DNA of 64,000 bases from Siphonobacter curvatus (GCF_002943425.1 NZ_PTRA01000006.1:1-64000); one strand, 5' to 3'. Shown: positions 36,402-45,941, numbered from the stretch's first letter. Notes: generated by a model not told the origin, from the sequence alone. Made by a program: numbers and translations.

Positions 36402-37865
36402 ATGCAACGAGCATTAACTTCTACCGTTCTTCTGGGCCTGGCTCTCTGGTCCTGTACGGATCACTCCGATCCCGACACTTCCAATGCGGTGGTCTTACAA
36501 AACCACTCGGTTACTCCGGCCCTGCTGAAAAAACAGGCGGGCTTTGAATCCTTGGAATTATTTTCCCTGATCGGCTCGGACGACAAACTACCCCAGTCGC
36601 CTGATTTCGTTTTTGGTGGATCTGCGGATGGTTCCGGCCTGCTCAAAAATGCGGATGGAACGTTCTCCATGTTGATCAACCACGAGGACAACTTCGCCGT
36701 ATCCCGGATCACGCTCGACAAAACGTTTAAACCCGTAAAAGGCGAGTACATTCTTAACTCCGATGGTGGTCAGTACCGGCTGTGTTCAGCCACGATGGCT
36801 ACTCCGAAAGAGCATGGCTTTGGTCCCGTGTATCTGACCTGTGGCGAATCAAGCGAAGAGTCTCAAATTCACGCCTTGGACCCTTACAGCCCTGCCGGAG
36901 CCGCTAGTATGTCCCGAACGAAGTCGTCACTCGGTCGTCAGAATGCCGAACAGGCTCTACCTTTACCCAAAACGGCGTTCCCCGGCAAAACGGTGATTAT
37001 GGTGGGTGATGACGATAGTGGTACCAACGGTGGTCAGGTATTCCTGTACGTAGCCGATCAGGTAGGTGATCTGGATAACGGTTCGTACTACACCCTTCGT
37101 CGCAAGGATCTGAATCAGAGAGAAATGGACATTAAGCAGAACCAGAAGTATGCCGTTGAGTTCGTTAAAATCGAGAATCAGAAAACCCTGACGGGTCGCC
37201 AAATGAACGAAAAAGTGAATACTGAGCTGAAATCCATTCAATTCGGTCGCGTAGAAGACGTAGATTACCGCAAGGATGGCATCGGTCGGGAAGTGTACTT
37301 CAATGTAACGGGTCAAAACAACACGGGTGTAAATGCTGATTATTCCCGTACGAAATACGGCCGCACCTACCGCCTGACGCTCGATGAAAACAACCCGCTG
37401 GCGGGTCAGCTGGAGGTGATTCTCGACGGTGATGATCGTACGGGCAAGGCTAAAACGTTCCAGGATGTTGATAACCTTTGCGTAACGAAAAATTACGTAT
37501 ACATCCAGGAAGATCCCAATGGCTACGGTGACGAAACGCACGATAGCTACTTGTACCAGTACAACATCGCTACGGGCGAGCTGAAAGTAGTATTCGAATT
37601 GGATCACCACCGGATGGCTGCTGATAAGGAAAAATACAATCAGAATAGTGCCGGAACGCAATTTGCCCTTTCCAAATTCGGTGATTGGGAATACGGCTCA
37701 CTGGTTGATATCTCTGAAGAAACGGGCAAAGAGGCCACCTTTATGCTGATGATTCAACCCCACAGCTGGCGTTCACCGGCGTACGCGGGCGTGGATGGTG
37801 GTAGCATCCGTAAAAACGAAAATCAGGCCAGTCAAGTGGTCATTATTCGTGGCTTACCCCGCTAG
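36402..37865 (+). CDS. PhoX-like (DUF839) lipoprotein
   Basis: The ATG at 36402 gives a lipoprotein signal with Cys18 in LALWSC; an earlier in-frame ATG at 36378 lengthens it without need. The 487-residue protein matches the DUF839/PhoX-type beta-propeller: DFVFGGSADGSG, TFSMLINHEDNFAVSRITLD, the acidic loop MVGDDDSGTNGGQVFLYV, and VQEDPNGYGDETHDSYLYQYN-like calcium/iron-loop sequences. PhoX enzymes are calcium and iron dependent alkaline phosphatases, but most lack a lipid anchor, and the key Cys of PhoX is not evident. It is followed by the imelysin/MauG gene, which suggests an iron- or redox-related role. Confidence 0.75.
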   Translation: MQRALTSTVLLGLALWSCTDHSDPDTSNAVVLQNHSVTPALLKKQAGFESLELFSLIGSDDKLPQSPDFVFGGSADGSGLLKNADGTFSMLINHEDNFAVSRITLDKTFKPVKGEYILNSDGGQYRLCSATMATPKEHGFGPVYLTCGESSEESQIHALDPYSPAGAASMSRTKSSLGRQNAEQALPLPKTAFPGKTVIMVGDDDSGTNGGQVFLYVADQVGDLDNGSYYTLRRKDLNQREMDIKQNQKYAVEFVKIENQKTLTGRQMNEKVNTELKSIQFGRVEDVDYRKDGIGREVYFNVTGQNNTGVNADYSRTKYGRTYRLTLDENNPLAGQLEVILDGDDRTGKAKTFQDVDNLCVTKNYVYIQEDPNGYGDETHDSYLYQYNIATGELKVVFELDHHRMAADKEKYNQNSAGTQFALSKFGDWEYGSLVDISEETGKEATFMLMIQPHSWRSPAYAGVDGGSIRKNENQASQVVIIRGLPR

Positions 37866-37888
37866 TCATTCTTGATTTTATAGAACTT

Positions 37889-37915
37889 ATTCCTGCCGGG
37901 TACTCCGGCAGGAAT
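37889..37915 (+). terminator. Hairpin between the PhoX-like and MauG-like genes
   Basis: ATTCCTGCCGG pairs exactly with CCGGCAGGAAT around a 5-base loop, followed by TTCTGCTTTTT. It may attenuate rather than fully separate the two genes. Confidence 0.7.
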
Positions 37916-37930
37916 TTCTGCTTTTTCCCC

Positions 37931-39742
37931 ATGAAAAACCTTGGGCTTTTCCTTGCTTTCGTTGGCCTGAGTCTCGCCCTCTGGTGGTCGTGCCAACCCA
38001 AACCCAGTCGGGCCGAACGTGTACAAACGCAGTTCCGGCAGGATATTGCCGGACTTGATTCGGCCGTCACTACCTTACTGCAGGCCGTACTCCAAAAACG
38101 TCCCGCCGATGAATTGCAGCAGCGTTTTCAACTGGCCCGACTGGCCTATAAACGCGTGGAATGGTTGACAGAATACTATTTTCCCGAAACGGCAAAAAAC
38201 CTGAATGGTCCGGCTCTCGACGAATTCGAGGAAGCCGATAACCTCGTCATTCCACCCGAAGGCTTTCAGGTGATTGAAGCATATGTATTCCCGGTGCTGG
38301 ATACTGCTCACTACGCGGAGTTGGAACAACACGTTCGCGTACTCAAGGCTAACCTGACGCGGCTTTCGTTCATGGATGGCTCCAATCAGCTTACCGACGC
38401 TCACATTTTTGACGCGGCCCGGCTGGAAATTTTCCGCATCATTGCCCTGGGGATTACGGGATTCGACTCACCAGCCGCCCTGCATTCGTTGCCCGAAGCC
38501 CAGAGTGCCCTGGCAGCCCTGCGAGAACGACTGGAACCCTATACGCAGGCTCTGGAAGTGGATCATCCCGAGCAGGCCCGGCAAATTCATACTTTGTTTA
38601 TCAGTAGCGAACAACAACTGACTGGCTCGTTCGATGCCTTTGATCGACTGGATTTTCTGACGAATTTTCTGAATCCCTTGAGTTCAGCATTGTACCAGGC
38701 TCAGTTATCTCTTGGCATAAAGCCGTTTGAAGAATCCCGCACGCTTCGTAGTACGGCCCAGACTTTTCAGGATACGGCTGGATTCAACGCGGAACATTTC
38801 GTATCGGTAGCCGCTCACCGCTCGACGCCCGAAAAGATTGCGTTGGGTCGGAAGCTGTTCTATGATCCCATCCTTTCCGGGAATCGCCAGCGAAGCTGTG
38901 CTTCCTGCCACCAGCCCGACAAGGGTTTTAGTGACGGTCAAACCCGCAGTGCTTCGCTGTCGGGGGGCCTACTGACGCGGAATACGCCCACGTTGCTGAA
39001 TGCTGCCCTGCAAGCCCGCCTGTTTCACGATTCACGGGTGGTTTATCTGGAAGACCAGGCGACTGATGTGATTGGTAATCACGAAGAAATGCACGGTTCG
39101 CTGGACAAAGCCCTACTGGAGCTGCAACAAGACCCTAATTACCGCAAGGCTTTTGCCAAAGCCTATCCCGAAGGCATGACGACGCACGCCATCCGGAATG
39201 CACTGGCCGCCTACGAACGAACGCTGATTTCGCTGAACAGCCGTTTTGATCAATATGTACGCGGCAACCAGCAGGCCCTAAACGCAAGTGAAAAACGCGG
39301 GTTCAATCTTTTCGCCGGAAAAGCGAAGTGTGCTACCTGTCATTTCTTGCCCCTGACGAATGGTACGGTTCCTCCCTTCTACGAAAAAGCAGAAAGTGAA
39401 GTGCTCGGCGTACCCGCTCAGGCCGGCTGGAAAAATCTGAGTCTGGATTCGGATGTAGGAAAGTACAATCTGACGGGTACTGACCTGCACCGCCACGCTT
39501 TCAAAACACCGACCGTACGGAATGTAGCCCTAACGGCTCCGTATATGCACAATGGTGTATACAAAACCCTCGAAGAAGTCGTGGAATTTTATGACCGGGG
39601 CGGTGGTCAGGGCCTTGGATTAACCGTACCTAATCAGACGCTGTCGGCCGACCCGCTGAACCTAAGCACGCAGGAAAAGGCAGATCTGATTCACTTCATG
39701 AAGGCTCTGACGGATGAATCGTTTCTTTCGTCCCGAAAATAA
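37931..39742 (+). CDS. Imelysin-like/di-heme peroxidase (MauG family) fusion lipoprotein
   Basis: 603 residues, signal with Cys21 in LWWSC. Residues about 30-265 form an all-helical imelysin-like domain (QLARLAYKRVEWLTEYYFP; FEEADNLVIPPEGFQVIEAYVFP), like the EfeO/IrpA group linked to periplasmic iron handling. The rest is a cytochrome-c-peroxidase/MauG module with two heme sites: CASCH at 323-327 and CATCH at 467-471, plus YMHNGVY near the end. The 144-residue gap between hemes is normal. The fusion suggests iron or cofactor oxidation coupled to peroxide use. Substrate is unknown. Confidence 0.87.
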   Translation: MKNLGLFLAFVGLSLALWWSCQPKPSRAERVQTQFRQDIAGLDSAVTTLLQAVLQKRPADELQQRFQLARLAYKRVEWLTEYYFPETAKNLNGPALDEFEEADNLVIPPEGFQVIEAYVFPVLDTAHYAELEQHVRVLKANLTRLSFMDGSNQLTDAHIFDAARLEIFRIIALGITGFDSPAALHSLPEAQSALAALRERLEPYTQALEVDHPEQARQIHTLFISSEQQLTGSFDAFDRLDFLTNFLNPLSSALYQAQLSLGIKPFEESRTLRSTAQTFQDTAGFNAEHFVSVAAHRSTPEKIALGRKLFYDPILSGNRQRSCASCHQPDKGFSDGQTRSASLSGGLLTRNTPTLLNAALQARLFHDSRVVYLEDQATDVIGNHEEMHGSLDKALLELQQDPNYRKAFAKAYPEGMTTHAIRNALAAYERTLISLNSRFDQYVRGNQQALNASEKRGFNLFAGKAKCATCHFLPLTNGTVPPFYEKAESEVLGVPAQAGWKNLSLDSDVGKYNLTGTDLHRHAFKTPTVRNVALTAPYMHNGVYKTLEEVVEFYDRGGGQGLGLTVPNQTLSADPLNLSTQEKADLIHFMKALTDESFLSSRK

Positions 39743-39760
39743 GTAGTCTTGTATTTACTG

Positions 39761-39808
39761 AATTGCCCTGCGTATCTGCGACCCATGTATCAGATACGCA
39801 GGGCAATT
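39761..39808. terminator. 18-bp perfect hairpin
   Basis: 39761-39778 pairs exactly with 39791-39808 (12-base loop), just after the MauG-like gene. It lacks a T run, so it may act as an mRNA 3'-end stabiliser as much as a terminator. Confidence 0.6.
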
Positions 39809-39964
39809 GGTTAGTATGCAAACTTGATTATCAGTACTTTATTTAGCTATTCTGTTCAGGTTCTGTCGCAGAATCTCCTTCGTTGATCGTTTCTTTTTTG
39901 AACTTTACCATTAAAAAAAGTAACTTTCCTTCCTACGAGCATTCTTACCAAATCTGACGCACCC

Positions 39965-40426
39965 ATGGCGGTCTTCAAGCTAAAAATTAATAACCGTGAC
40001 TACCAGACGGAAGCTGATCCGGATACACCCCTGCTGTGGGTCCTACGGGATCATTTAGGACTGGTGGGTACCAAGTTCGGCTGCGGTATGGCCCAGTGCG
40101 GAGCCTGTACAGTTCACGTCAACGGCGAAGCTACCCGTTCCTGCGTACTGACCGTTTCAGCGGTATCCCAGGCAAAAATCACGACGATTGAGGGGCTTTC
40201 CGAAAAAGGCGACCATCCCGTACAACAGGCCTGGAACGAAGTCGATGTACCGCAGTGCGGGTACTGTCAAGCGGGACAAATCATGACGGCGGCGGCATTT
40301 CTCAAGAAAAATGCCAAGCCTACGCTGCCCGAAATCGAAGCGGCCATGTCGGGCAATCTTTGCCGCTGTGGTACGTACCATCGCATTCGTGAAGCCGTAC
40401 AGCGAGCCGCCACGAAGAAAAAGTAG
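39965..40426 (+). CDS. (2Fe-2S) subunit of a molybdenum hydroxylase (IorA/CoxS-like)
   Basis: A 153-residue ferredoxin-type subunit. The plant-type cluster ligands are Cys40, Cys45, Cys48 and Cys60 ([16 protein letters not shown]...SC); the second cluster ligands are Cys98, Cys101, Cys133 and Cys135 (QCGYCQAGQ ... NLCRCG). All eight are present. It is followed 30 bp later by the large molybdopterin subunit, so the pair forms a two-subunit hydroxylase of the isoquinoline 1-oxidoreductase/aldehyde oxidase type. No FAD subunit is present. Confidence 0.93.
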   Translation: MAVFKLKINNRDYQTEADPDTPLLWVLRDHLGLVGTKFGCGMAQCGACTVHVNGEATRSCVLTVSAVSQAKITTIEGLSEKGDHPVQQAWNEVDVPQCGYCQAGQIMTAAAFLKKNAKPTLPEIEAAMSGNLCRCGTYHRIREAVQRAATKKK

Positions 40427-40456
40427 CTTCCCCTGCTCTAAGCCCTAACTGCATTC

Positions 40457-42544
40457 ATGACTTCCAACAGACGTACCTTTCTAAAACTGGCGGCTTCCGC
40501 AGGCGGAGGCTTGCTTTTGGGTTTTCACTGGACGGACAGTGAAGCCGCCCCCCGCTCCGACGGCACCTTCAATAGCTATCTGGCTATTTCGCCCGATGGT
40601 ACCATCACCATTCAATCTCCCAACCCCGAGGTTGGACAGAACATTAAAACGGCCTTCCCCATGCTGGTAGCCGAGGACCTCGACGTGGACTGGAAACGCG
40701 TCGTGATTGTTCAGGCTCCTTTGAATACTACCGCATTTGAGCGGCAGGTTGCCGGTGGCAGTGGCTCCATTCGTCACTCTTACCAACGCCTGCGAAAAGC
40801 CGGAGCTACGGCTCGGCAGATGCTAATGCAGGCCGCCGCCAAACGCTGGCAGGTCCCCGTTCAGGATTGTACAACCGACAAGGGCTTTGTCCTGCACGCG
40901 GGTAAAAAGCTCAGCTACGGCGAGCTGGCTACCGAGGCTTCCGCCCTGCCCATTCCCACCGATGTGGTATTGAAAGACCGGAAAGCTTTTAAACTGATCG
41001 GACAGTCCGTGGCCAATACGGATAATCCCTCAATTGTGATGGGGAAACCTTTGTTTGGACTTGACTTTTACCGGGAAGGGATGCTGTTCGCCATGATTCA
41101 GCGACCTACGGCTTTCGGACTAAAGGTAAAGTCCGTCGATGCCGAAGCGGCGAAAGCCATGCCGGGCATTGTCGATGTGGTTACGTTTAAAAACAATGTG
41201 GCCATCGTAGGGAAATCCACCTGGCAGGTACAAAAAGCCCGCGAAGTCGTGAAGATTGCCTACGAAAAAGAGGCCGATCTGGAAAGTACGGCCGATCATA
41301 ATCGGCTCTTGCAGGAAATGCTGGACAGTTCCAAAGCGACGGTTCGACGAAAAGACGGTGATGTGGATACGGCTTTTCAGCAGGCGGCCAAGATTATAAA
41401 AGCCGAGTATCAATGCCCCTTTCTGCCCCATAATCCGATGGAGCCGATGAATTTTTTCGCTCACGTTCGGCCCGATGGCGTTGAACTGGTAGGCCCGACT
41501 CAAACCCCGGAACTCGCCCGTACGGAAACGGCCAAATTACTTAACATCAGCCCCGAACGGGTCAGCGTAACCATGACCCGCATGGGCGGTGGCTTTGGTC
41601 GCCGCTTGAAGGCTGATTACGTGCTCGAAGCCGCCGAGCTTTCGAGTTTAATTAAGGCTCCGGTGAAAGTAATCTGGACGCGTGAAGACGACATGGGTGG
41701 AGGGAGTTACCGGCCTTGTGTGCGGTACCGGTTTGAAGCGGCTCTGGATGCTCAGAACAACCTGATTGGCTATAAATTACGTGGTGTGGGCTTCAATGTC
41801 GGCAACTCCACACGGGAAGACAATTTTCCATCGGGTGCCGTCCCGAACCTGCTGATTGATTCGGTTGATCGCAAGTCTGCCATTACCACGGGACCCTGGC
41901 GGGCTCCGATTACCAATTTCCTGGCCTTCGCCGAACAGTCTTTCTTAGATGAAGTTGCCCAGGCGGCAGGGAAAGACCCCGTTGCCTTTCGGTTAGCTTT
42001 ATTGGATCAGGCCAAAGCCAAACCCGCCGGAGCCATCAAATATGACATTGACCGCATGAAGGCGGTTATTCAACTAGCGGCCCAGAAAGCGGGCTGGGGT
42101 CAGAAGAAAAATCAGGGCTTTAGCGTCTATTTTTCGCATAACTCGTACGTGGCCCAGGTAACGGAAGTCAGCGTGAAAAAAGGTATCCCGGTAGTCAGCA
42201 AAATTCACGCCGCGGTTGATTGCGGCCTGGTGGTCAATCCCAGCGGTGCTCGCCAGCAAGTGGTAGGTAGTATTGTGGATGGTCTGGGCCATGCGATGTA
42301 CGGTAACCTAAGCTTCAAAGAGGGCGTACCTGAACAGAAAAATTTCAATAGCTTTCGGCTGATTCGTCTTTCTGAAATTCCTGAAGTAGACGTTCACTTT
42401 GTCGACAACGGGATTGACCCTACGGGTCTGGGTGAACCTGCCTTACCTCCCACGGGTGGAAGTGTGGCAAATGCCCTGTTTAAAGTGACGGGTAAGCGAC
42501 TCCGAAACCAACCGTTTAGTGAAGAATACAAGGAGTTGTTGTAG
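40457..42544 (+). CDS. Molybdopterin large subunit, xanthine dehydrogenase family (IorB-like)
   Basis: 695 residues with a Tat signal (SNRRTFLKLAASAGGGLLLG), so the holoenzyme is folded and exported together with the 2Fe-2S subunit. Family features are FGLDFYREGMLFAMIQRP, GGSGSIRHSYQ, MTRMGGGFGRRLKADYV, the Mo-cofactor contacts around AVDCGLVVNPSGARQQVVGSIVDGLG, and the closing TGLGEPALPPTGGSVANALF with the catalytic Glu. It is a member of the isoquinoline oxidoreductase beta-subunit-like group that hydroxylates N-heterocycles or aldehydes. No accessory CoxI/XdhC maturation gene is adjacent. Confidence 0.92.
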   Translation: MTSNRRTFLKLAASAGGGLLLGFHWTDSEAAPRSDGTFNSYLAISPDGTITIQSPNPEVGQNIKTAFPMLVAEDLDVDWKRVVIVQAPLNTTAFERQVAGGSGSIRHSYQRLRKAGATARQMLMQAAAKRWQVPVQDCTTDKGFVLHAGKKLSYGELATEASALPIPTDVVLKDRKAFKLIGQSVANTDNPSIVMGKPLFGLDFYREGMLFAMIQRPTAFGLKVKSVDAEAAKAMPGIVDVVTFKNNVAIVGKSTWQVQKAREVVKIAYEKEADLESTADHNRLLQEMLDSSKATVRRKDGDVDTAFQQAAKIIKAEYQCPFLPHNPMEPMNFFAHVRPDGVELVGPTQTPELARTETAKLLNISPERVSVTMTRMGGGFGRRLKADYVLEAAELSSLIKAPVKVIWTREDDMGGGSYRPCVRYRFEAALDAQNNLIGYKLRGVGFNVGNSTREDNFPSGAVPNLLIDSVDRKSAITTGPWRAPITNFLAFAEQSFLDEVAQAAGKDPVAFRLALLDQAKAKPAGAIKYDIDRMKAVIQLAAQKAGWGQKKNQGFSVYFSHNSYVAQVTEVSVKKGIPVVSKIHAAVDCGLVVNPSGARQQVVGSIVDGLGHAMYGNLSFKEGVPEQKNFNSFRLIRLSEIPEVDVHFVDNGIDPTGLGEPALPPTGGSVANALFKVTGKRLRNQPFSEEYKELL

Positions 42545-42569
42545 TAAAATGAATAACTGATTGCAGATT

Positions 42570-42606
42570 GCCCCCAAGTAGTTGAATACAACTTGGGGGC
42601 TTTTTT
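42570..42606 (+). terminator. Terminator after the hydroxylase pair
   Basis: GCCCCCAAGT pairs with ACTTGGGGGC and is followed by six T. Confidence 0.93.
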
Positions 42607-42637
42607 GTAACACAAACTTGTATCAATAGCTCGTAAC

Positions 42638-43003
42638 TTATTTATCTAGTATAACATTTCGCATTCCTTCACATACCTTTTTTAATCGCTGATAAGCGGC
42701 TGGCTTATTGGACGATTTGTCCATTTCGATAGCAAGTTGCCCCGCAGAGGCTTCTACATGGAAGGTCGTTTGATCGGGTAGCGTCGTCGTTTGATTAATA
42801 TCTACCTGGGAGGTCCATGCCTCGGGTCCCAAAGCATCCGTCAGGTATTCCTGCAGGGCAGCAGTTCGGGACTTATCATAATGGGCTGAAAAAGTATACG
42901 CTTCTTCATTGTCCTTGACCGTAATGGCCGTGTCTGAGGAAGAAGTACACGCAGCACTCCAAAGCCCTACCGCTAAAATCACTCCACTTACAAACGTTTT
43001 CAT
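42638..43003 (-). CDS. Small lipoprotein of unknown function
   Basis: 121 residues with signal peptide and lipobox SAAC (Cys19). The body (TVKDNEEAYTFSAHYDKSRTAALQEYL...) looks like a small alpha/beta domain with a single extra Cys near the end. It converges on the hydroxylase operon and is not clearly linked to it. Family unknown; Bacteroidota genomes have many proteins of this size and layout. Confidence 0.6.
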   Translation of the reverse strand: MKTFVSGVILAVGLWSAACTSSSDTAITVKDNEEAYTFSAHYDKSRTAALQEYLTDALGPEAWTSQVDINQTTTLPDQTTFHVEASAGQLAIEMDKSSNKPAAYQRLKKVCEGMRNVILDK

Positions 43004-43159
43004 AGCTAGATTTTCATTAGATTGTATTGCAAGGTACTAGGTATTAATCAATTGTCCAATATCTAGCCTACTTCCTTTTGCAACTAGCTTTCCTATTACT
43101 TAATCCTTTTGATCGTAATACCATTTACTTTTCAAGTTTTAGGCTGCTTTTCCATACCC

Positions 43160-43504
43160 ATGGACCGCTGGAATGAGCCTTTTAGTACTACTCCCTATAC
43201 CTATTCTCCTTACTTAAAACCATCTGCTATTATGGAATTCATGCCTGAAAAACCCGAATTTGCTGAAAACGATACCTTACACACTATGCTGGCTAAGGTG
43301 ATGGCCCAGAATCGTTTGATTTTAGATCTCTTACGGCGACCCTTATCTACCGAAGATAAAAATGAACTTACCAGTCGAGAGCGGTATTATTTTCTTTCGT
43401 ATATGATCTATCTGATGGAAAACAATCAGGTCAGTTATTCAACCGATGATTTAGTACGTTACAAAGATGAATTTGAGCAACTAAAAGCACGGTTGAACGA
43501 TTAG
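43160..43504 (+). CDS. Hypothetical protein with helical C-terminus
   Basis: The start is uncertain: 43160 (MDRWNEPF) or 43232 (MEFMPEKPEF) are better than 43109, which adds an odd hydrophobic leader. The product (about 91-114 residues) is mostly helical and highly charged (DTLHTMLAKVMAQNRLILDLLRRPL; SRERYYFLSYMIYLMENN). No known motif. It is predicted to be cytoplasmic. Confidence 0.45.
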   Translation: MDRWNEPFSTTPYTYSPYLKPSAIMEFMPEKPEFAENDTLHTMLAKVMAQNRLILDLLRRPLSTEDKNELTSRERYYFLSYMIYLMENNQVSYSTDDLVRYKDEFEQLKARLND

Positions 43505-44358
43505 CAATGCATCTATTGGGTAGACTAGCTTTACTGGTAAAACTAGTCTACCTTACTTAATTCATCTACTTTAAAAGTATCATGTCTCACAATTATCCCC
43601 TCCCTATGATTCTAAACAAATCGAATCAAAACATTAATCTCATCCATTAGAGAAGGATTTATGGATTTAATTTTATCTGCATTAAATTATATTTATTCAC
43701 TAAATCTCTTTTATACAACAGCTAACTTTTATGAATTATATAGAACTCCTCCCTCTATACGTATAAAATTATTTTTGATAAAATATTGTAATATAACTAC
43801 TATAAAATATGTAGTATTAATACTACAATACAAGCCTTATCACATACAAATACAAAATTATGATTCTATTATAAAACTCTATATATCAGTTACTTATCAT
43901 AAGTATTACTAAAATTAATCAAATTATTATCATTCTGATAATTCGTCAATAATTTCATTAATTAAGTACCTATCCTTAATTTTTTCATTTTTGATTTTTT
44001 TATTATTCGGTTATGTATTTAGTTTGCACCGCATTAGACAAAGCAACCCGCCAAGTTGTATTGGCTCAATGTACTATTTCTCTTCCGCCTTTAGATTAAG
44101 ATCTATTGTACCTATCAACCGCCGATTAGGTAATACTATTGAATGTTCTAAACTAGAGTATTCGAAGGTATTTATCTTCCGCCATTTGTTAATTTCCACG
44201 GACAGCCGCTACTGGTCTACACGCTCTATTAATTCATAATCTATTTATTTTAATCTTGCCGCTATCGGCTAGGTGTATTCCTATTTTCTGTCGCCCGTTT
44301 ACGAAACCTTTTTAAGGTTTCGGTACAATTCTATTGTCTATTTTAACAGTATTCAACC
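43505..44358. other. AT-rich orphan region, second copy of the palindrome
   Basis: About 850 bp of very AT-rich DNA before a type IX cargo gene. The open frames at 43661-43912 and 43991-44239 are dominated by Tyr, Ile, Leu and Ser, as random AT-rich DNA gives. The only structured element is the palindrome at 43810-43827. The closing ACGAAACCTTTTTAAGGTTTCG at 44301-44322 forms a hairpin just before the gene. Confidence 0.45.
43810..43827. repeat. Perfect palindrome shared with 22769-22788
   Basis: TGTAGTATTAATACTACA, exactly the inner 18 bases of the element at 22769. Flanking sequences differ, so it is a motif rather than part of a larger duplicated segment. Confidence 0.6.
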
Positions 44359-45840
44359 ATGAAAAACCTTGTATATATTGTTACACTTTTATTCATTCAT
44401 TCGTTAGTATCTGCTCAGACAGCCCCTCCTACTTCCAGTATTCGCGGTAGCGTTTGGGAAGAAAAAGGCACCCCCAACAATACCAAAGAAAATGGTGAAC
44501 CCGCTCTAAATGGTATTTTGGTTGAACTTCGCGACCCTGATTCGTTCGAGTTGATCAGTTCAACCATTACTGACGCTTCGGGTAATTTTGTCCTGCCTAG
44601 CTATCCCGGAAACTACGTCATTTCCTATGTGTACCCGACGCAAGGCTATACAGATAGTATTGATGCCAGCCAGACCGTAACGGTTCCGGCTAATGGATCG
44701 GTAAGTGTTCCCGGCATTGGTCTGAAACCCGTTATAAATACCCTGACTTACTGTACGGGTAAGCCCACAACCGTTACGAGTTGGTCGGAAACCTTCCAGC
44801 TGCCAAAGTATAATGCTTCGTTGGGTAAACTCAATACCGTTTATATGTACGCGATGGAATCAGCGTACCATGCAAATATTAATATTGAAAATACGGGCAG
44901 TGCGGATAACTACAAGTTGTCCGTAGGTGGATCAATTCTCATGGATCTGCCAGCCGTGGTGGGTGATATTGAGCTTTTAACGAGCGTTAAGTTCTCCGGA
45001 TCACTAGCCAACTTCGACGGAAAAGTTGATTACGCAGGGCCTTCCGGAGTCTCGTATTATTACAAATTTGCCAGTACGACCAGCGAAAAGAGGTATACGT
45101 CTACGGCTCAGAAAAACATCTTTACGGGTTCGGGAAATTTAGCCATTCCTACTACCGTAGAAAGTTCTACCACCATTTCAGGAGCCGGTAACCTGGAGAC
45201 GGTCGTTTCAACGGAAGTGGGAGCCGGAGTTTGCGTCACGTATGAATACATTCCAACCAGTTTGCCCGTGTCGTTGGTTGCTTTTACCGTAAAGGCAGAA
45301 GGATCTCAGGCTGCTCGCCTGCAATGGAGTACGTCCGCTGAGCGAAACAATGCCTTCTTCGAAGTGCAGCATTCGACGAATGGAAAAACGTTTGAATCTG
45401 TGAATAGTGTTATTGGAAAAGGTACGACGCAAGTACGGCAGGAATACGTATTCACCCATGAAAACCTGAATCCCCAACTACTCCACTACTATCGATTGAA
45501 ACAGGTTGACCAGGATGGTTCATTTACGTATAGCCCTATTCGTTCACTACAGTTAGCCGACTATAAAGGGATTTCGCTACAGGTTGCTTCCAATCCCGTA
45601 GTAGATGGAAACGTAAAGGTACTTATTGATTACTCGGACGAGAATTTAAAGAAATCTACCTCGGTGCAATTGTATTCCTTACAGGGCACGGTTATCGCGA
45701 GTCAACAACTGGAGTTAGTAAATGGACATAATGAAGTTCATCTTCCCGTACATGGCGTCGCTCCGGGTTTATATCTGGTGTCTTTGAAAAATGACTCACT
45801 GGGTTCTGCTAAAACGTTTAAGGTAATGATTCAGCGGTAA
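44359..45840 (+). CDS. Secreted type IX cargo protein with SdrD-B-like and choice-of-anchor E domains
   Basis: 493 residues. Signal peptide ends at VSAQ. Residues about 25-125 form an SdrD B-like/Ig module (SIRGSVWEEKGTPNNTKENGEPALNGILVELRDP). Residues about 130-290 fit a choice-of-anchor E-like region (TLTYCTGKPTTVTSWSETFQLPKYN...). Then a domain typical of Por cargo (LQWSTSAERNNAFFEVQHSTNGKTFE) and the C-terminal sorting domain (VQLYSLQGTVIASQQLEL...GLYLVSLKND...KTFKVMIQR), which directs type IX secretion and surface attachment. It is probably an adhesin or surface-layer protein. Confidence 0.82.
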   Translation: MKNLVYIVTLLFIHSLVSAQTAPPTSSIRGSVWEEKGTPNNTKENGEPALNGILVELRDPDSFELISSTITDASGNFVLPSYPGNYVISYVYPTQGYTDSIDASQTVTVPANGSVSVPGIGLKPVINTLTYCTGKPTTVTSWSETFQLPKYNASLGKLNTVYMYAMESAYHANINIENTGSADNYKLSVGGSILMDLPAVVGDIELLTSVKFSGSLANFDGKVDYAGPSGVSYYYKFASTTSEKRYTSTAQKNIFTGSGNLAIPTTVESSTTISGAGNLETVVSTEVGAGVCVTYEYIPTSLPVSLVAFTVKAEGSQAARLQWSTSAERNNAFFEVQHSTNGKTFESVNSVIGKGTTQVRQEYVFTHENLNPQLLHYYRLKQVDQDGSFTYSPIRSLQLADYKGISLQVASNPVVDGNVKVLIDYSDENLKKSTSVQLYSLQGTVIASQQLELVNGHNEVHLPVHGVAPGLYLVSLKNDSLGSAKTFKVMIQR

Positions 45841-45860
45841 GATTTACGCTACCGCATCGA

Positions 45861-45903
45861 TAAATCCGTAACGAAAGACCTTCAATCTTTGGTTACGGAT
45901 TTA
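45861..45903 (+). terminator. Terminator after the type IX cargo gene
   Basis: TAAATCCGTAAC pairs exactly with GTTACGGATTTA (45892-45903), followed by TTG. Confidence 0.8.
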
Positions 45904-45941
45904 TTGCCATTGGTACTCGGGGTCTGGAGCAAATGGGTTGA

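Noticed and set aside
43661-43912. Open frame of 83 codons in an AT-rich gap
   Set aside because: Dominated by Tyr, Ile and Leu, without a signal or domain; likely chance.
43991-44239. Open frame of 82 codons upstream of the type IX cargo gene
   Set aside because: No motif, unusual composition, and it lies in the probable leader of the next gene.
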